A stretch of DNA of 64,000 nucleotides from Melastoma dodecandrum (taxonomy: Eukaryota; Streptophyta; Magnoliopsida; Myrtales; Melastomataceae): contig JARUPY010000474.1 of NCBI GenBank assembly GCA_029817715.1, positions 7,378,001 through 7,442,000 on the forward strand, read 5' to 3'. Of this stretch, positions 1-10,559 are shown piece after piece. Each line of letters begins with the position of its first letter. The first letter of the stretch is position 1. Under the pieces are notes generated by a model. It worked only from the letters and a program-made list of their open reading frames with translations, had not been told where the DNA came from and ran no database searches. Position numbers and translations under genes: made by a program.

Positions 1-120
1 TGTCCAACGAGGTGAAACATTGTCATTAGAGAGCTGTCCGATGGAGAAGAAGAGTTCAATGAGATCAACGATCCTATTTGGGATGCAGAGGAGATTGAGG
101 AGTACCCGAACGAAGGAGAG

Positions 121-1650
121 TTGTTGGTCGTCCGAAAAGCCTTAACTGTGACACCCGCTAGAGATGAGAATCAAAGGGAAAGTATTTTCCATACCAGGAG
201 CACAGTTGAAGAAAAAGTTTGTTTGATGATTGTGGATAGCGAGAGCTGCACCAATGCCGTGTCAAGGACGTTGGTCGAAATGCTTAAGTTGCCTATCGAA
301 GCTCATCCTCATCCCGATCGACAACAATGGCTCAACAAGGAGAGTGATGTTCGAGTGACTCAGAGAGCTCGAGTTCCATTTTCTATTGGGAAAAACTACA
401 AGGATGAAGTCGTTTGCGACAATATTCCGATAGACGCGTGCCACTTGCTCCTAGGAAGACTGTGGCAGTTTGGTCGACGCGCAACATGACGGGTATCGCA
501 ATAACTATTCCATCAGCGTCAATGAGAAGAAGGTCACCTTGATTCCCCTGACCACTCAGCTTATGATAACACCACAGAATCGATCTACCGATCAGCCTCT
601 CAATGGGAAACAATTGGTTCGAGCAATTCACGAAGGTGAGAAGGCTTACTTTGTGGTTCTTGTTCAAAGGGAAAGTATTTTCCATGCCAGGAGCACACTC
701 GAAGAAAAAGTTTGTTTGATGATTGTGGATAGCGGGAGCTGCACCAACGTCGTGTCAAGGACGATGGTCGAAATGCTTAAGCTGCCTATCGAAGCTCATC
801 CTCATCCCGATTGACTATAATGGCTCAACAAGGAGAGTGATGTTCGAGTGACTTAGAGAGCTCGAGTTCTATTTTCTATTGGGAAAAGCAACAAGGATGA
901 AGTCGTTTGCGACATTATTCCGATAGACGCGTGCCACTTGCTCCTAGGAAGACCGTGGCGATTTGGTCGACGAGCAACATGACGGGTATTGCAATAACTA
1001 TTCCATCAGCGTCAACGAGAAGACGGTCACCTTGATTCTCCTTACCACTGAGCTTATTATAGCACCACAGAATCGATCTACTGATCAGCCTCTCAAGGGG
1101 ATACAATTGGTTCGAGCAATTCACGAAGGTGAGAAGGCTTACATTGTGGTTCTTGTTCAAAGGGAAGGTATTTTCCATGCCAGGAGCACAGTTGAAGAAA
1201 AAGTTTGTTTGATGATTGTGGATAGCGGGAACTGCACCAACGTCGTGTCAAGGACGATGGTCGAAATGCTTAAGCTGCCTATCAAAGCTCATCCTCATCC
1301 CGATCGACTACAATGGCTCAACAAAGAGAGTGATGTTCGAGTGACTCAGAGAGCTTGAGTTCCATTTTCTATTGGGAAAAGCTACAAGGATGAAGTCGTT
1401 TGCGACATTATTTCGATAGACGCGTGCCACTAGCTCCTAGAAAGACCGTGGCAGTTTGGTCGACGCGCAACATGACGGATATCACAATAATTATTCCATC
1501 AGCGTCAATGAGAAGAAGGTTACCTTGCTTCCCCTGACCACTCAGCTTATGGTAGCACCACAAAATCGATCTAGCGATCAGCATCTTAAGGGGGTACAAT
1601 TGGTTCGAGCAATTCACGAAGGTGAGAAGGCTTACTTTGTGGTTCTTGTT
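121..1650 (+). pseudogene. Retropepsin of gypsy element, triplicated and broken
   Basis: The protease has the usual plant gypsy form: a strand with the catalytic Asp (MIVDSGSCTNVVS in copy 2, MIVDSESCTNAVS in copy 1), then the downstream flap and LLLGR-type motif (HLLLGRLWQFGRR near 450-480). Each 493-bp copy repeats this fold. Open stretches lie at 121-489, 470-814 and 963-1358, in different frames because of the repeat length. The third copy runs into a connector at 1651 that leads to the reverse transcriptase. It cannot encode a functional polyprotein. Confidence 0.85.
172..1650 (+). repeat. Three tandem 493-bp copies of the retropepsin region
   Basis: The same sequence starts at 172, 665 and 1158, an exact spacing of 493 bases each time. 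A second landmark (gcaacat) recurs at 481, 974 and 1467 with the same spacing. The copies differ by scattered substitutions only. Because 493 is not a multiple of three, each copy shifts the reading frame relative to the one before. This looks like unequal exchange or slippage within a dead element. Confidence 0.95.
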
Positions 1651-3138
1651 GAAGTAGCCTCGGGTCAAGCGATGAGCCATCTCTTAGCCGTATCCATACA
1701 CGAGGAGTTCAAGGATGTGCTTCCGGAAGAGCTGCCAGTCCAACTACCACCTATGCAAAGCATTCAACACCAGATTGACTTGGTTCTAGGAGCGTCTCTA
1801 CCTAATCGACCAGCTTATCGATGCAATCCAGAGGAAGCAAAGGAGCTGCAAAGGTAGGTTAATGAGTTAGTCAAGAAGGGTTTGGTTCGAGAGAGTTTGA
1901 GCCAATGTTTAGTCCCAATCATATTGGTGCCAAAACAGGATGGCACTTGGCGAATGTGCATGGATAATCGGTTGATCAACAAGATCACGGTGAAGTATCA
2001 TTTTCCTATCCCTCGACTAGATGATATGTTGGATGAGTTGCATGGAGCGCAGGTGTTTTCAAAAGTGGATTTGCAAAGTGGCTACCACCAAATTCGAATG
2101 AAAGAAGGCGACGAGTGGAAGAAAGCCTTCAAAACTAAGTACGGGTTGTACAACTGGTTAGTGATGCCTTTGGTCTATCAAATGCACTCAGTATGTTCAT
2201 GCGACTGATAATCCATATCTTGCGACCTTTCATGGGGAAGTTTGTGGTTGTCTACTTCGACGACATCCTCATCTATAGTTGAAACGGAGAGGAGCATGTC
2301 GACCATTTGAAGGTTGTGTTCCACACACTTCAGGGGGAGAAGCTGTATGAAAATCTTAAGAAGTGTGAGTTCTTTCAGCCGAGTGTGATATTTCTTGGTT
2401 TTGTAGTATTTGCTGAAGGAATCAAGATCGACGAAAGTAAGATCGAAGCGATTAAGGAGTGGTCGATGCGAAACAATTTCCACGATGTTCATAGCTTCCA
2501 TGGCTTAGCGTTGTTCTATAGGAGGTTCCTTCAAGGTTTCAACTTGATCGCACAAGCAAGTTCGAGTGGACTTTAGTCGCACAAGCTAGTTTCGAGTGAC
2601 TGAATGAGTGTCTAAGTGAAGCACCCATTCTTGCCTTACCTGACTTTGCAATGATGTTCGAAGCGAATGTGATGCATCCGGAGTTGGGATTGGAGGAGTC
2701 TTATTGCAGGAGGGAAGACCCATTGCATACTTCAATGAGAAGCTCAATGGTGCCAAACTCAACTACTCGACGTACGACAAGGAGTTCCTAGCCATCGTTC
2801 AAGTACTCGAAACGTGGAGCCATTATTTGTTGCCCCGAGAGTTCGTGTTGCACACTTACCATGAAGCTCTGAAATACAGCAATGGTCAGAACAAGCTCAG
2901 TCGACGCCCTGCGAAGTGGGTCGAGTTTCTACAAGCTTTCACCTTTGTCTTGAAGCACAAACCAGGAGCGAAGAATGTTGTCGTTGATGCTCTCTCGAGG
3001 AAGATGACTCTACTATCCGCAATGGATTCAAAGATGATTGGATTTAAGTACCTGAAGAATCTGTATAAGGACGATGAAGAATTAGGAGGGATTTTCAACC
3101 ATTGCCCAATCAGGTCTTCGATCGATTCCATCAGGTGA
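1651..3138 (+). pseudogene. Reverse transcriptase and RNase H of gypsy element
   Basis: From 1690 the translation shows the gypsy RT entry (HEEFKDVLPEELP), then YRCNPEEAKELQ followed by a stop at about 1855. Core RT follows at 1882-2208 ([29 protein letters not shown]). The catalytic YFDDILIY motif is read near 2250-2280, with a stop just after it. RNase H lies at about 2600-3000 (IAYFNEKLNGAKLNYSTYDKE) and ends in the connection DALSRK. Several stops and at least three frame changes separate these blocks. Confidence 0.85.
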
Positions 3139-3429
3139 ATGGATTTATTTTTTCGAGATTCTAAGTTGTGTATCCCTAGGAGTTCGACTCGAGAGCTTAT
3201 TCGTGAAATTCATGGAGAAGGAATAACCGGATGTAAGTATAAGGTCTTAACTTTTATTGGCCACGAATGGAGAAGTAAGTGTGAAGTCTTATCTCGAGAT
3301 GTGCTATCTACCAACAGGCGAAGAGCCGAGTCCAACCCCAAGGATTATATACTTCAGTCTAAGCAAGGATCCGTCGAAGCAAGCCTGGTCGAAGCAAATC
3401 TGGTCGAAATAGAACCAACCTTGCATTGA
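3139..3429 (+). pseudogene. Start of integrase zinc-binding region, truncated
   Basis: Residues LFFRDSKLCIPRSSTRELI resemble the segment just before the HHCC zinc finger of gypsy integrases, followed by REIHGEG. The expected Cys pair and the DDE core do not follow; the sequence after about 3230 is not recognisable. The integrase is therefore mostly deleted. Confidence 0.6.
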
Positions 3430-3992
3430 AGACGCATTGATTGTCAAACCACCCGCGCCTCAACTATCTTGCATTTAGTTGCATTCATTCCCAATAAGCC
3501 ATTATGGCTAGTATTAAGTTCTGCATGCATTTAGTTGGTTGCTATTGCATTTAATTTCATTTGTTTCCAAGGCTACTATATAAGGTGCCTTTGTAACTCA
3601 TTAGAGATAACTTTGATTATCAGATTATCAACCCCTTTGTAAAACTTTGTCTTATATCCGAAGTGAGTGGATTCTCCTTCAACCTCTTTCTTCATTTGGT
3701 GGATTCCAAGTGCGGATTGAGTTGAGCGTTCAACTGGTGGTGGTGTTTTTTAATCCACCACATTGTTCCTCACCCTCGTCTAGTTCGTGGTGGTGTGTCT
3801 GTATCCACGGTCAAATGAGTCTATCCGAGTCTTCTTTCACTATGTTGCATCTGTATCCGTGGAGGTTGATCTCAACATTTCCTTTTCATCATTCAGCCGC
3901 CTACCCTACACACCTTCCGTCCATTCCAGTGTTCATTCCACACCCTTTTCCATGACGTTTCCATTCGTTTTCAATATTGGAATCTTCTATTG
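3430..3992 (+). mobile_element. LTR-like tail of the first gypsy element
   Basis: This AT-rich noncoding block has a TATA-like box (tatataa, 3577-3583), followed by a T-rich and CT-rich leader as in U3-R-U5 of plant LTRs. No second copy lies in the window to confirm it as an LTR, so its left limit is approximate. It is cut on the right by the LTR starting at 3993. Confidence 0.45.
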
Positions 3993-4706
3993 TGTGGACA
4001 TTAAAAATTTGTCAAGAACGATACATTGGGTTTTTTTATAGCTACAATGGGTTATAATCCCAATTATTAAAATTGGGCTTGAAATACAAATGGATTATAT
4101 ATTCAAATCCATGAAATAATATGTTATGGTCTCATAAAAGCCATAAGCCCAATCCAAACAAAGCCATAAGTCCAATCCAAACAAAAGTGTTTTGGGCCGA
4201 AATAAGTCCAAATTCAATTCCGGCCCATGGCCCGGTACATAGGAAGCTACCTAATATGGAATGACCAACTTCCTAATATAAAGCGGCCTTGGAGGCCTAT
4301 AAATAGAGCCATTCTCACACAACATACAATACACATTGGTGGAGAGAAGACTCTTGGCTCTCGAAGACTCTCGCCGAAGCTCTGCCGACGTCCATCGCCC
4401 GGTGTTCTTCTGCAACGCGCCCTGAGGTTCTGTCGGATCACGCCCAAAGGCCCCGACGACTTCATCAAGCTACTGAAGCTCTGCCGGATCACGCCCATAG
4501 GCCCCGACGACTTCTTCAATATTTCATCCTAAAGTTCTGCCGAAATTCAGCCAGAGCTTCAAGATCATCACCCATCAACCGTTATTCTTCGAAGATCGAA
4601 TCAGAGGAATCACGTGTTTCATCCGTGACTAGAGACAGAACCCGCTATATATTTTCATACGACAATTTGTACGCTTATATTTCCACGCGAAATTTTAGTG
4701 TTCACA
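3993..4706 (+). repeat. 5' LTR of Tat element (714 bp)
   Basis: It begins TGTGGACA and ends GTTCACA, giving short inverted ends. It is repeated at 18939-19666. A TATA box (tataaata) at 4298-4305 should set the start of the genomic RNA. Compared with the 3' LTR it lacks 14 bases near 4371, between two copies of ctcgccg. Confidence 0.97.
4298..4305 (+). promoter_or_regulatory. TATA box of the 5' LTR promoter
   Basis: Perfect plant TATA box tataaata, about 305 bases into the LTR. The same box is kept in the 3' LTR at 19244-19251. Confidence 0.8.
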
Positions 4707-4712
4707 AATTTC

Positions 4713-4730
4713 TGGCACGCCCAGTGGGAC
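4713..4730 (+). other. Primer-binding site region
   Basis: The sequence tggcacgcccagtggga starts six bases after the 5' LTR. This is the place and general form of the tRNA primer site in Tat-group elements. I cannot say which tRNA pairs here. Confidence 0.65.
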
Positions 4731-4768
4731 GATTTCTACCTCTCATCTCTTTACTTTGAGGAATTCAC

Positions 4769-7060
4769 ATGGCACCCAAGATGATTAACGTCAATAATGC
4801 GATCGCATACAATCGACTTGCTGCTTTTCCTTCGCTCTCATCTGGGGGCTCTTCATCTGCTGAGTTTCCGAGGTTGGTCAAGGCTAGGACCATTGCTGAA
4901 CTATATAAGGAGACTGAGGAATTGCTCAAGTCCGTCTCCCCCAAGGCATCCGCATCTTCCAAGGATGTCACTGAAAAGAATATTCTTAATGATGGAGACT
5001 CTCCAAAATGGACTTATGCGCAGTCTGTCATCATGACGCGCAAACAGGCTGAAGAGATAGAAGAAATGCTCAAGTATATCTCCCCTAAGGCTTCCCCATC
5101 TTACAAGGATGTTCTCAAAGAAGGAGGCTCTCCAAAGTGGACATATGCCCAATCTGTGGCCAAAACTCGTAAACAAACCGAAGAAATTGAAGAAATGCTT
5201 AGAGCAATTTCCCCTAAGTCATCTCAACCAACTGCTGGTGACAATTCCTTCGACAAGGTTCTGATGTCTCCTATGCCGCAGATAAATTTTGAAAATATCT
5301 CGTCAAGTGACTCTCCATCGGATTCCTCCCCAGAAGCAGATTCAACTAAAGGCTTCGAAGTCATGCCAGCGATGATGGCGGATACTCCTTCACTTGAAGA
5401 TCAGGTTTCAGCTCTCACAAAGACTGTGGATGCTATGATGCTTTTTATGAAAGAAAGAGAGCAGCAAATGGACTACATTGTCAAAAAGCTGGAGAGTAAA
5501 GAAGCTGACAAAACGTCTATGGAGGAGAGTTCGCGCACCCAAGTTGATAAGGGAAAGGGGGTCATGAATGTCGATGATTCGGCAAAACACATGTCCAGTG
5601 CTAAAGATCCTATTCCAGCAAACGCGATGCTGGAATTAATAAAAGAGACAGTGAAGAGTGAGCTTGAGGGCAAATCATCATCATCTTCGGCATATTATAA
5701 GCCTTACAGTCGGAGAATTGAATTCCTCAAGATGCCCGTGGGATATCAGCCTCCATACTTCTAACAGTTCGATGGAAAGGGTGATCCACGTCAACATGTG
5801 GCCCACTTCGTTGAAACTTGCAACAATGCAGGTACAGATGGAGATTGGATGGTTAAGCAGTTTGTTCGCTCTCTGAAGGGAAACGCTTTTGATTGGTACA
5901 TTGACCTCAAGCCAGGCACCATTGACAGTTGGGAACAAAGGGAATTTTTGAATCGCTTCTACAGCACGCGACGCGTGGTGAGCATGATCGAGCTAACTAA
6001 TACTCGCCAATGGGAAGAAGAGCCCGTCGTTGACTATATCCAACGATGGAGGAATCTAAGCCTGAACTGTAGGGATCGTCTATCAGAGGAAACGTCTATC
6101 GACATGTGCATTCAAGGCATGCTCTGGAGGATTCGATATATTCTACAGGGGCTAAAACCACGATCGTTCGAGGAGTTGGCGACAAAGGCTCATGACATGG
6201 AGTTGAGCTTTGTCGGGACTAACATAAGTAACATCCCGATACCCGAGCCACCTAGAGGGACAGGAAGACCAGGGGACAGAACTAGGGGCAAGCCTGCTTT
6301 CAAGGACGCCAAGAAGCAGGTAATGACTACAAATGCAGCTCCTGTCAAAGTGCCAGTTGTAAAAGGAAAAGTCCCGCCGAATGGACAATCACCTGCAGAA
6401 GCACCCCGGATGCAGAGCCAACGCCCAACTCTTGAGGAAAGGCAAAACAAGAAATACCCTTTTCCCGATGAGGATGTTGCGGAAATATTTGATTATCTGT
6501 TGTCTTCTAAAATGATCGAACTTCCGCCATCAAAGCGACCGAACCAAGCAAATCTAGCTGACAATCCCAACTTCTGCAAGTACCATCGTGTCTTAGGCCA
6601 TCCAATCGAGAAATGTTTCGTCTTTAAGGAGAAGGTCATGGAGTTGGTACGCGATAACAAGATCGATTTAGGAGCCTATATTGCACCTTCAAATATGATC
6701 AGTGTCGCAAACAATGATACTCCAAATATCACATTCGGGACTATCGATCTAGCTGAGGTAATTGGCCTACGAAGCCCGGGGATAATGCAACAATATATGG
6801 CCAAGATGTCAAGTTGTGTGGTTAGATCTGAAGAAGCGTCAACCGAAAAAGGCTGGACTTTGGTGACTCATAAAAGGAGCCGGAAGAAGTCTTCTAAGCC
6901 CTTGAAGAAAGCACTTCCTATGCGAGCAAAGATTGCGAGGAGGTCACCAATAAAAAAGGATTCCAGGAAGATAATGAAAGAAGAGAATTCCTTAGATATC
7001 TTGTCCGTGAAGAAGCCAACATCTTATGGGATTTCTTTCCGGAACGTTTTCGAAAACTCG
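4769..7060 (+). pseudogene. gag of Tat element (two in-frame interruptions)
   Basis: An open frame from ATG 4769 runs to a TAA at 5762-5764 and continues in the same frame to 7117. The N-terminal third holds three near-repeats (SPKASxSxKDV ... GxSPKWTYAQSV) at about 4920-5220. The conserved capsid follows (QFDGKGDPRQHVAHF, then DWYIDLKPGTIDSWEQ). A CCHC-like remnant is seen at FCKYHRVLGHPIEKC. The TAA replaces the Gln usual before FDGKG. Between about 6900 and 7000 coding similarity moves from frame 2 to frame 1, so gag is also frameshifted before the protease. Confidence 0.85.
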
Positions 7061-7065
7061 AAGAT

Positions 7066-7569
7066 TTGTCTAGGAGTTGTCACCACATTGATGCGAACAA
7101 AGAAGTGGTGGCCGTGAAGGTTGACACACCGGAAGAGCCCGTAGTGATGAATGTTGTGAAATCACGAGAAGATGGCGCAACAATTATGTTTTCTGATGAA
7201 GATCTCCTTATAGGACACATATCTCACAATCGGCCGCTATTTGTATCAGGATATGCATATGGTACGAAGGTCAATCGCATATTGGTCGACCCAGGTTCAG
7301 CAGTCAATATTTTGTCACTGAAATCCCTAAAAGAGATTGGGCTAGGGGTTGACGATTTATCAAGTAGCCGGCTGATAATCCAAGGATTCAACCAGGGCGG
7401 AGAACGAGCCGTTGGAAAGATTTGTCTCACTCTCACAATAGGAGATATGGAAGCTGGAGCGACATTCTATGTCATCGATTCCAACACCACCTATAATATG
7501 TTGTTGGGTTGACCATGGCTACATGAATATGGAGTTGTTGCATCCACGCTCCATCAATGCTTTAAATTT
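7066..7569 (+). pseudogene. Aspartic protease of Tat element
   Basis: The catalytic segment LVDPGSAVNIL, with the active Asp at 7288-7290, is followed by a flap region and TTYNMLLG. A TGA at 7510-7512 sits where the family has Arg (LLGR-PWLHE), so this stop is a CGA-to-TGA change. The protease is otherwise open and continues in frame to the RT reading frame at 7570. Confidence 0.85.
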
Positions 7570-10557
7570 ATGAAGGATGGGGTAGCCCACACAGTATGGG
7601 CAGACGCAAAACCCTTTACAGAAGCGGAATCATACTTCGCCGATGCCAAGTTTTACTTTAATAAGGGTACTAATGCTGAAGAAAAAGTCCCAAAGCCTGT
7701 ACCGATTGTGAGGGATATCGCGAAGAAGTCGGACGTAGAAGTCTTACCTATTCAACAAGAGGTACCTTCAGTTAATCCGACGATCGAAAATGAAAAGACA
7801 GACGATAAGAATGTGCCGATCTTGCGCTATATTCCAAGAGCCCTTCGAAAAGCTGGAGAACCACCTTTTGTGAGTAGCCATGCTGAAGACATAGTAGCGA
7901 CAAAAGAACTCAACTGGTCAGTGACAAAAATGACGACAATAGCTCAAACGAGTACGCCTTTAAAAGGTTTTGTTCGACCTAAACAGGGGGCAATTATCTA
8001 TCCAGATTCATTACCTAACAGGCGCACCAACGGGTTTGATCCAAATGCATTTAGGTTAATCTCCGCAGCTGGCTACACTGAGGACTTGCAGACACTTGGG
8101 GATGCCTCAAAAGAAACTAATCCAAGAAGTGATAATCAGAAATCGAAATTTGGTCTTGGATATGTCACTCCTAAGCCCGTTAACCCTCCGGCAAAGAATG
8201 CTTCGATTCAATACATTGAAGCTGATGATGAAAGTACGGCCGAATCAACTAGAACTTCAGTTTTTGATCGACTTGGAGTCCCGTCTAAGCGAAGGTCAGT
8301 ATTTGATAGACTTGGCACTCGGAAAGAAGAGATTGATGCCCAAAGGTCGACACGATTAAAATTGGGTCAAGCTCCAAAAAGTCAGATGATGTGGAAGAGA
8401 GTTGATAAAAAGGAGGATATCCCAATTATCATAGGAGATACAAAAGATCTTCGTAGCAAATTTCCCTCTCGAATGAAGCGTCGAACGGTTATTGAAGTAA
8501 CTACCGGCGAAATACTGAAAATGAAGACAAAAACATGGGTATCCACCAATAGCAAAGGGGGATCGTCTCACGGTGATAATGAAAATGATGTTGTCGCTTC
8601 CCACCACGTCACAATTACTGAAGTTGATGAAAACACTTCTCCTAAAGAGGATGATGCGGAAGAGGCTCCAGAAGTATTCGAGGACCGAAAAAGGTCTACC
8701 GTTGACGAATTGAAAGAAGTCGATCTTGGGGAGAAAGGGGATCATCGCCCTACATTCCTTAGCGCGAGTTTAAGCCCTGATGAAGAAGAGTTGTATGTCC
8801 AACTATTGAAGGAATACAAAGATGTCTTCACATGGACCTACAAGGAAATGCCCGGCCTTGATCCAAAGATAGCAGTCCATAAGTTAGCTGTTAAGCATGG
8901 AGTTCGACCCATAAAGCAAGCTCAACGACGTTTTCGCCCAGAGCTGATCCCATTGATAGAGGCCGAAGTCAATAAACTTATCGAAGCTGGATTTATTCGG
9001 GAGGTGAAATATCCAACATGGATTGCAAATATTGTACCTGTTAGAAAAAAGAATGGTCAACTCCGAGTTTGCGTTGATTTTCGTGATCTTAATAATGCAT
9101 GTCCCAAGGACGATTTTCCTCTTCCAATTACTGAGATAATGGTTGACGCGACCACAGGCTATGAAGCCCTCAGTTTTATGGATGGATCATCGGGATATAA
9201 TCAAATCCGAATGGATCCGAAGGATGAGGAAATGACAGCTTTTCGTACTCCAAAAGGGATATATTGTTATAAGGTGATGCCTTTTGGGTTGAAAAATGCG
9301 GGAGCAACTTATCAACGAGCTATGCAACGGATCTTTGATGATATTCTCCACAGGAATGTAGAGTGTTACGTGGATGATCTGGTTGTCAAATCCAGACAAA
9401 TGCGCGATCATATCGGTGACCTTAGAAAATTATTCGACAGATTGCGCAAATATCAGCTAAAAATGAACCCATTAAAGTGTGCCTTCGGGGTCACTTCGGG
9501 AAAATTCCTTGGATTTGTTGTTCGACATCGAGGCATTGAAGTCGATCAATCAAAGATAGATGCGATTATAAATATGCTAGAACCAAGGAATATACATGAG
9601 TTGAAGAGCCTTCAAGGGAAACTTGCATACATTCGAAGATTTATATCTAACTTGGCAGGACGATGCCATCCCTTTCATAGATTGATGAAGAAAGGTACTC
9701 CTTTTGAGTGGGACGAAGCGTGCAAAAATGCATTCAACAGCATAAAGGCTTATTTGTCAAAGCCACCAGTCCTTAATACGCATATCCAAGGAAGACCTCT
9801 CATACTTTATATAGCAGCACAGGAAGCTTCATTAGGAGTTCTGTTAGCTCAGGAGAACGATAACGGAAAAGAAAATGCCCTGTACTATTTAAGCAGGACT
9901 TTAACCGGAGCGGAATTAAATTACTCTCCAATTGAGAAGACATGTCTTGCTTTAATGTTTGCCATTCAAAAGCTACGACATTATCTGCAGGCACATTCTG
10001 TTCGTCTCATATCACGGGCAGATCCTCTCAAATATATAATGTCGAGGCCAGTTCTATTTGGTCGTCTCGCGAAATGGGCACTTATGCTACAAGAGTTTGA
10101 GATCTTGTATGTTCCTCAAAAGGCTGTGAAGGGACAAGCTTTGGCTGACTTCTTGGCAGATCATCCTATACCAGATAATTGGAAGGTATCAGAAGAATTA
10201 CCCGATGAGGAAGTAATGTTGGTTGATGTTCCTTCTCCATGGAAGATGTTCTTTGATGGGTCAGCTACACAAAGAGGCGCGGGAGCTGGAGTTGTCTTCG
10301 TCACATCCGATGGAGATATCATCCCTTACGCATATACCCTCACCCAGTTATGCTCAAACAATATGGCTGAGTATCAGGCTCTCATACTTGGGCTAGAAAT
10401 GGCCATGGATAACAAAGTACATAGTTTGAGGGTATATGGAGACTCCAAGCTTGTGATTAATCAACTTCTATCCACATACGAGGTTCGAAAGCCAGAGCTT
10501 TTGCCTTATCATGACTATGCGGTTAAACTCGCAGGTGGTTTCCGGATATTACAATAA
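7570..10557 (+). CDS. Tat pol: reverse transcriptase, RNase H and second RNase H
   Basis: A 995-residue open frame. Residues 1-400 are a variable linker with two near-repeats (VFDRLGVPSKRR, VFDRLGTRKEE, about 8260-8320). The RT starts near 420; its catalytic motif YVDDLVVKS is at residues 600-608. RNase H follows (ASLGVLLAQEN, LNYSPIEKTCLA). A second, archaeal-type RNase H starts near residue 892 (MFFDGSATQRGAGAGVVF, NNMAEYQALILGL, VYGDSKLVINQL), which defines the Tat group. The frame ends at 10557, and coding similarity resumes in another frame at HIPRKENAQADALASLAS. Catalytic Asp residues are present, but the polyprotein is split from protease and integrase. Confidence 0.9.
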   Translation: MKDGVAHTVWADAKPFTEAESYFADAKFYFNKGTNAEEKVPKPVPIVRDIAKKSDVEVLPIQQEVPSVNPTIENEKTDDKNVPILRYIPRALRKAGEPPFVSSHAEDIVATKELNWSVTKMTTIAQTSTPLKGFVRPKQGAIIYPDSLPNRRTNGFDPNAFRLISAAGYTEDLQTLGDASKETNPRSDNQKSKFGLGYVTPKPVNPPAKNASIQYIEADDESTAESTRTSVFDRLGVPSKRRSVFDRLGTRKEEIDAQRSTRLKLGQAPKSQMMWKRVDKKEDIPIIIGDTKDLRSKFPSRMKRRTVIEVTTGEILKMKTKTWVSTNSKGGSSHGDNENDVVASHHVTITEVDENTSPKEDDAEEAPEVFEDRKRSTVDELKEVDLGEKGDHRPTFLSASLSPDEEELYVQLLKEYKDVFTWTYKEMPGLDPKIAVHKLAVKHGVRPIKQAQRRFRPELIPLIEAEVNKLIEAGFIREVKYPTWIANIVPVRKKNGQLRVCVDFRDLNNACPKDDFPLPITEIMVDATTGYEALSFMDGSSGYNQIRMDPKDEEMTAFRTPKGIYCYKVMPFGLKNAGATYQRAMQRIFDDILHRNVECYVDDLVVKSRQMRDHIGDLRKLFDRLRKYQLKMNPLKCAFGVTSGKFLGFVVRHRGIEVDQSKIDAIINMLEPRNIHELKSLQGKLAYIRRFISNLAGRCHPFHRLMKKGTPFEWDEACKNAFNSIKAYLSKPPVLNTHIQGRPLILYIAAQEASLGVLLAQENDNGKENALYYLSRTLTGAELNYSPIEKTCLALMFAIQKLRHYLQAHSVRLISRADPLKYIMSRPVLFGRLAKWALMLQEFEILYVPQKAVKGQALADFLADHPIPDNWKVSEELPDEEVMLVDVPSPWKMFFDGSATQRGAGAGVVFVTSDGDIIPYAYTLTQLCSNNMAEYQALILGLEMAMDNKVHSLRVYGDSKLVINQLLSTYEVRKPELLPYHDYAVKLAGGFRILQ

Positions 10558-10559
10558 GT

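Larger units (their letters stand above)
1..3992 (+). mobile_element. Decayed Ty3/gypsy retrotransposon, 5' end outside the window
   Basis: The stretch reads in order retropepsin (triplicated), reverse transcriptase, RNase H and the first part of an integrase zinc-binding region, then passes into an LTR-like AT-rich tail. This is the gypsy order PR-RT-RH-IN. Stops and frame changes interrupt every domain, and most of the integrase is missing, so it is an old copy. Its right edge abuts the 5' LTR of the next element at 3993. Confidence 0.8.
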
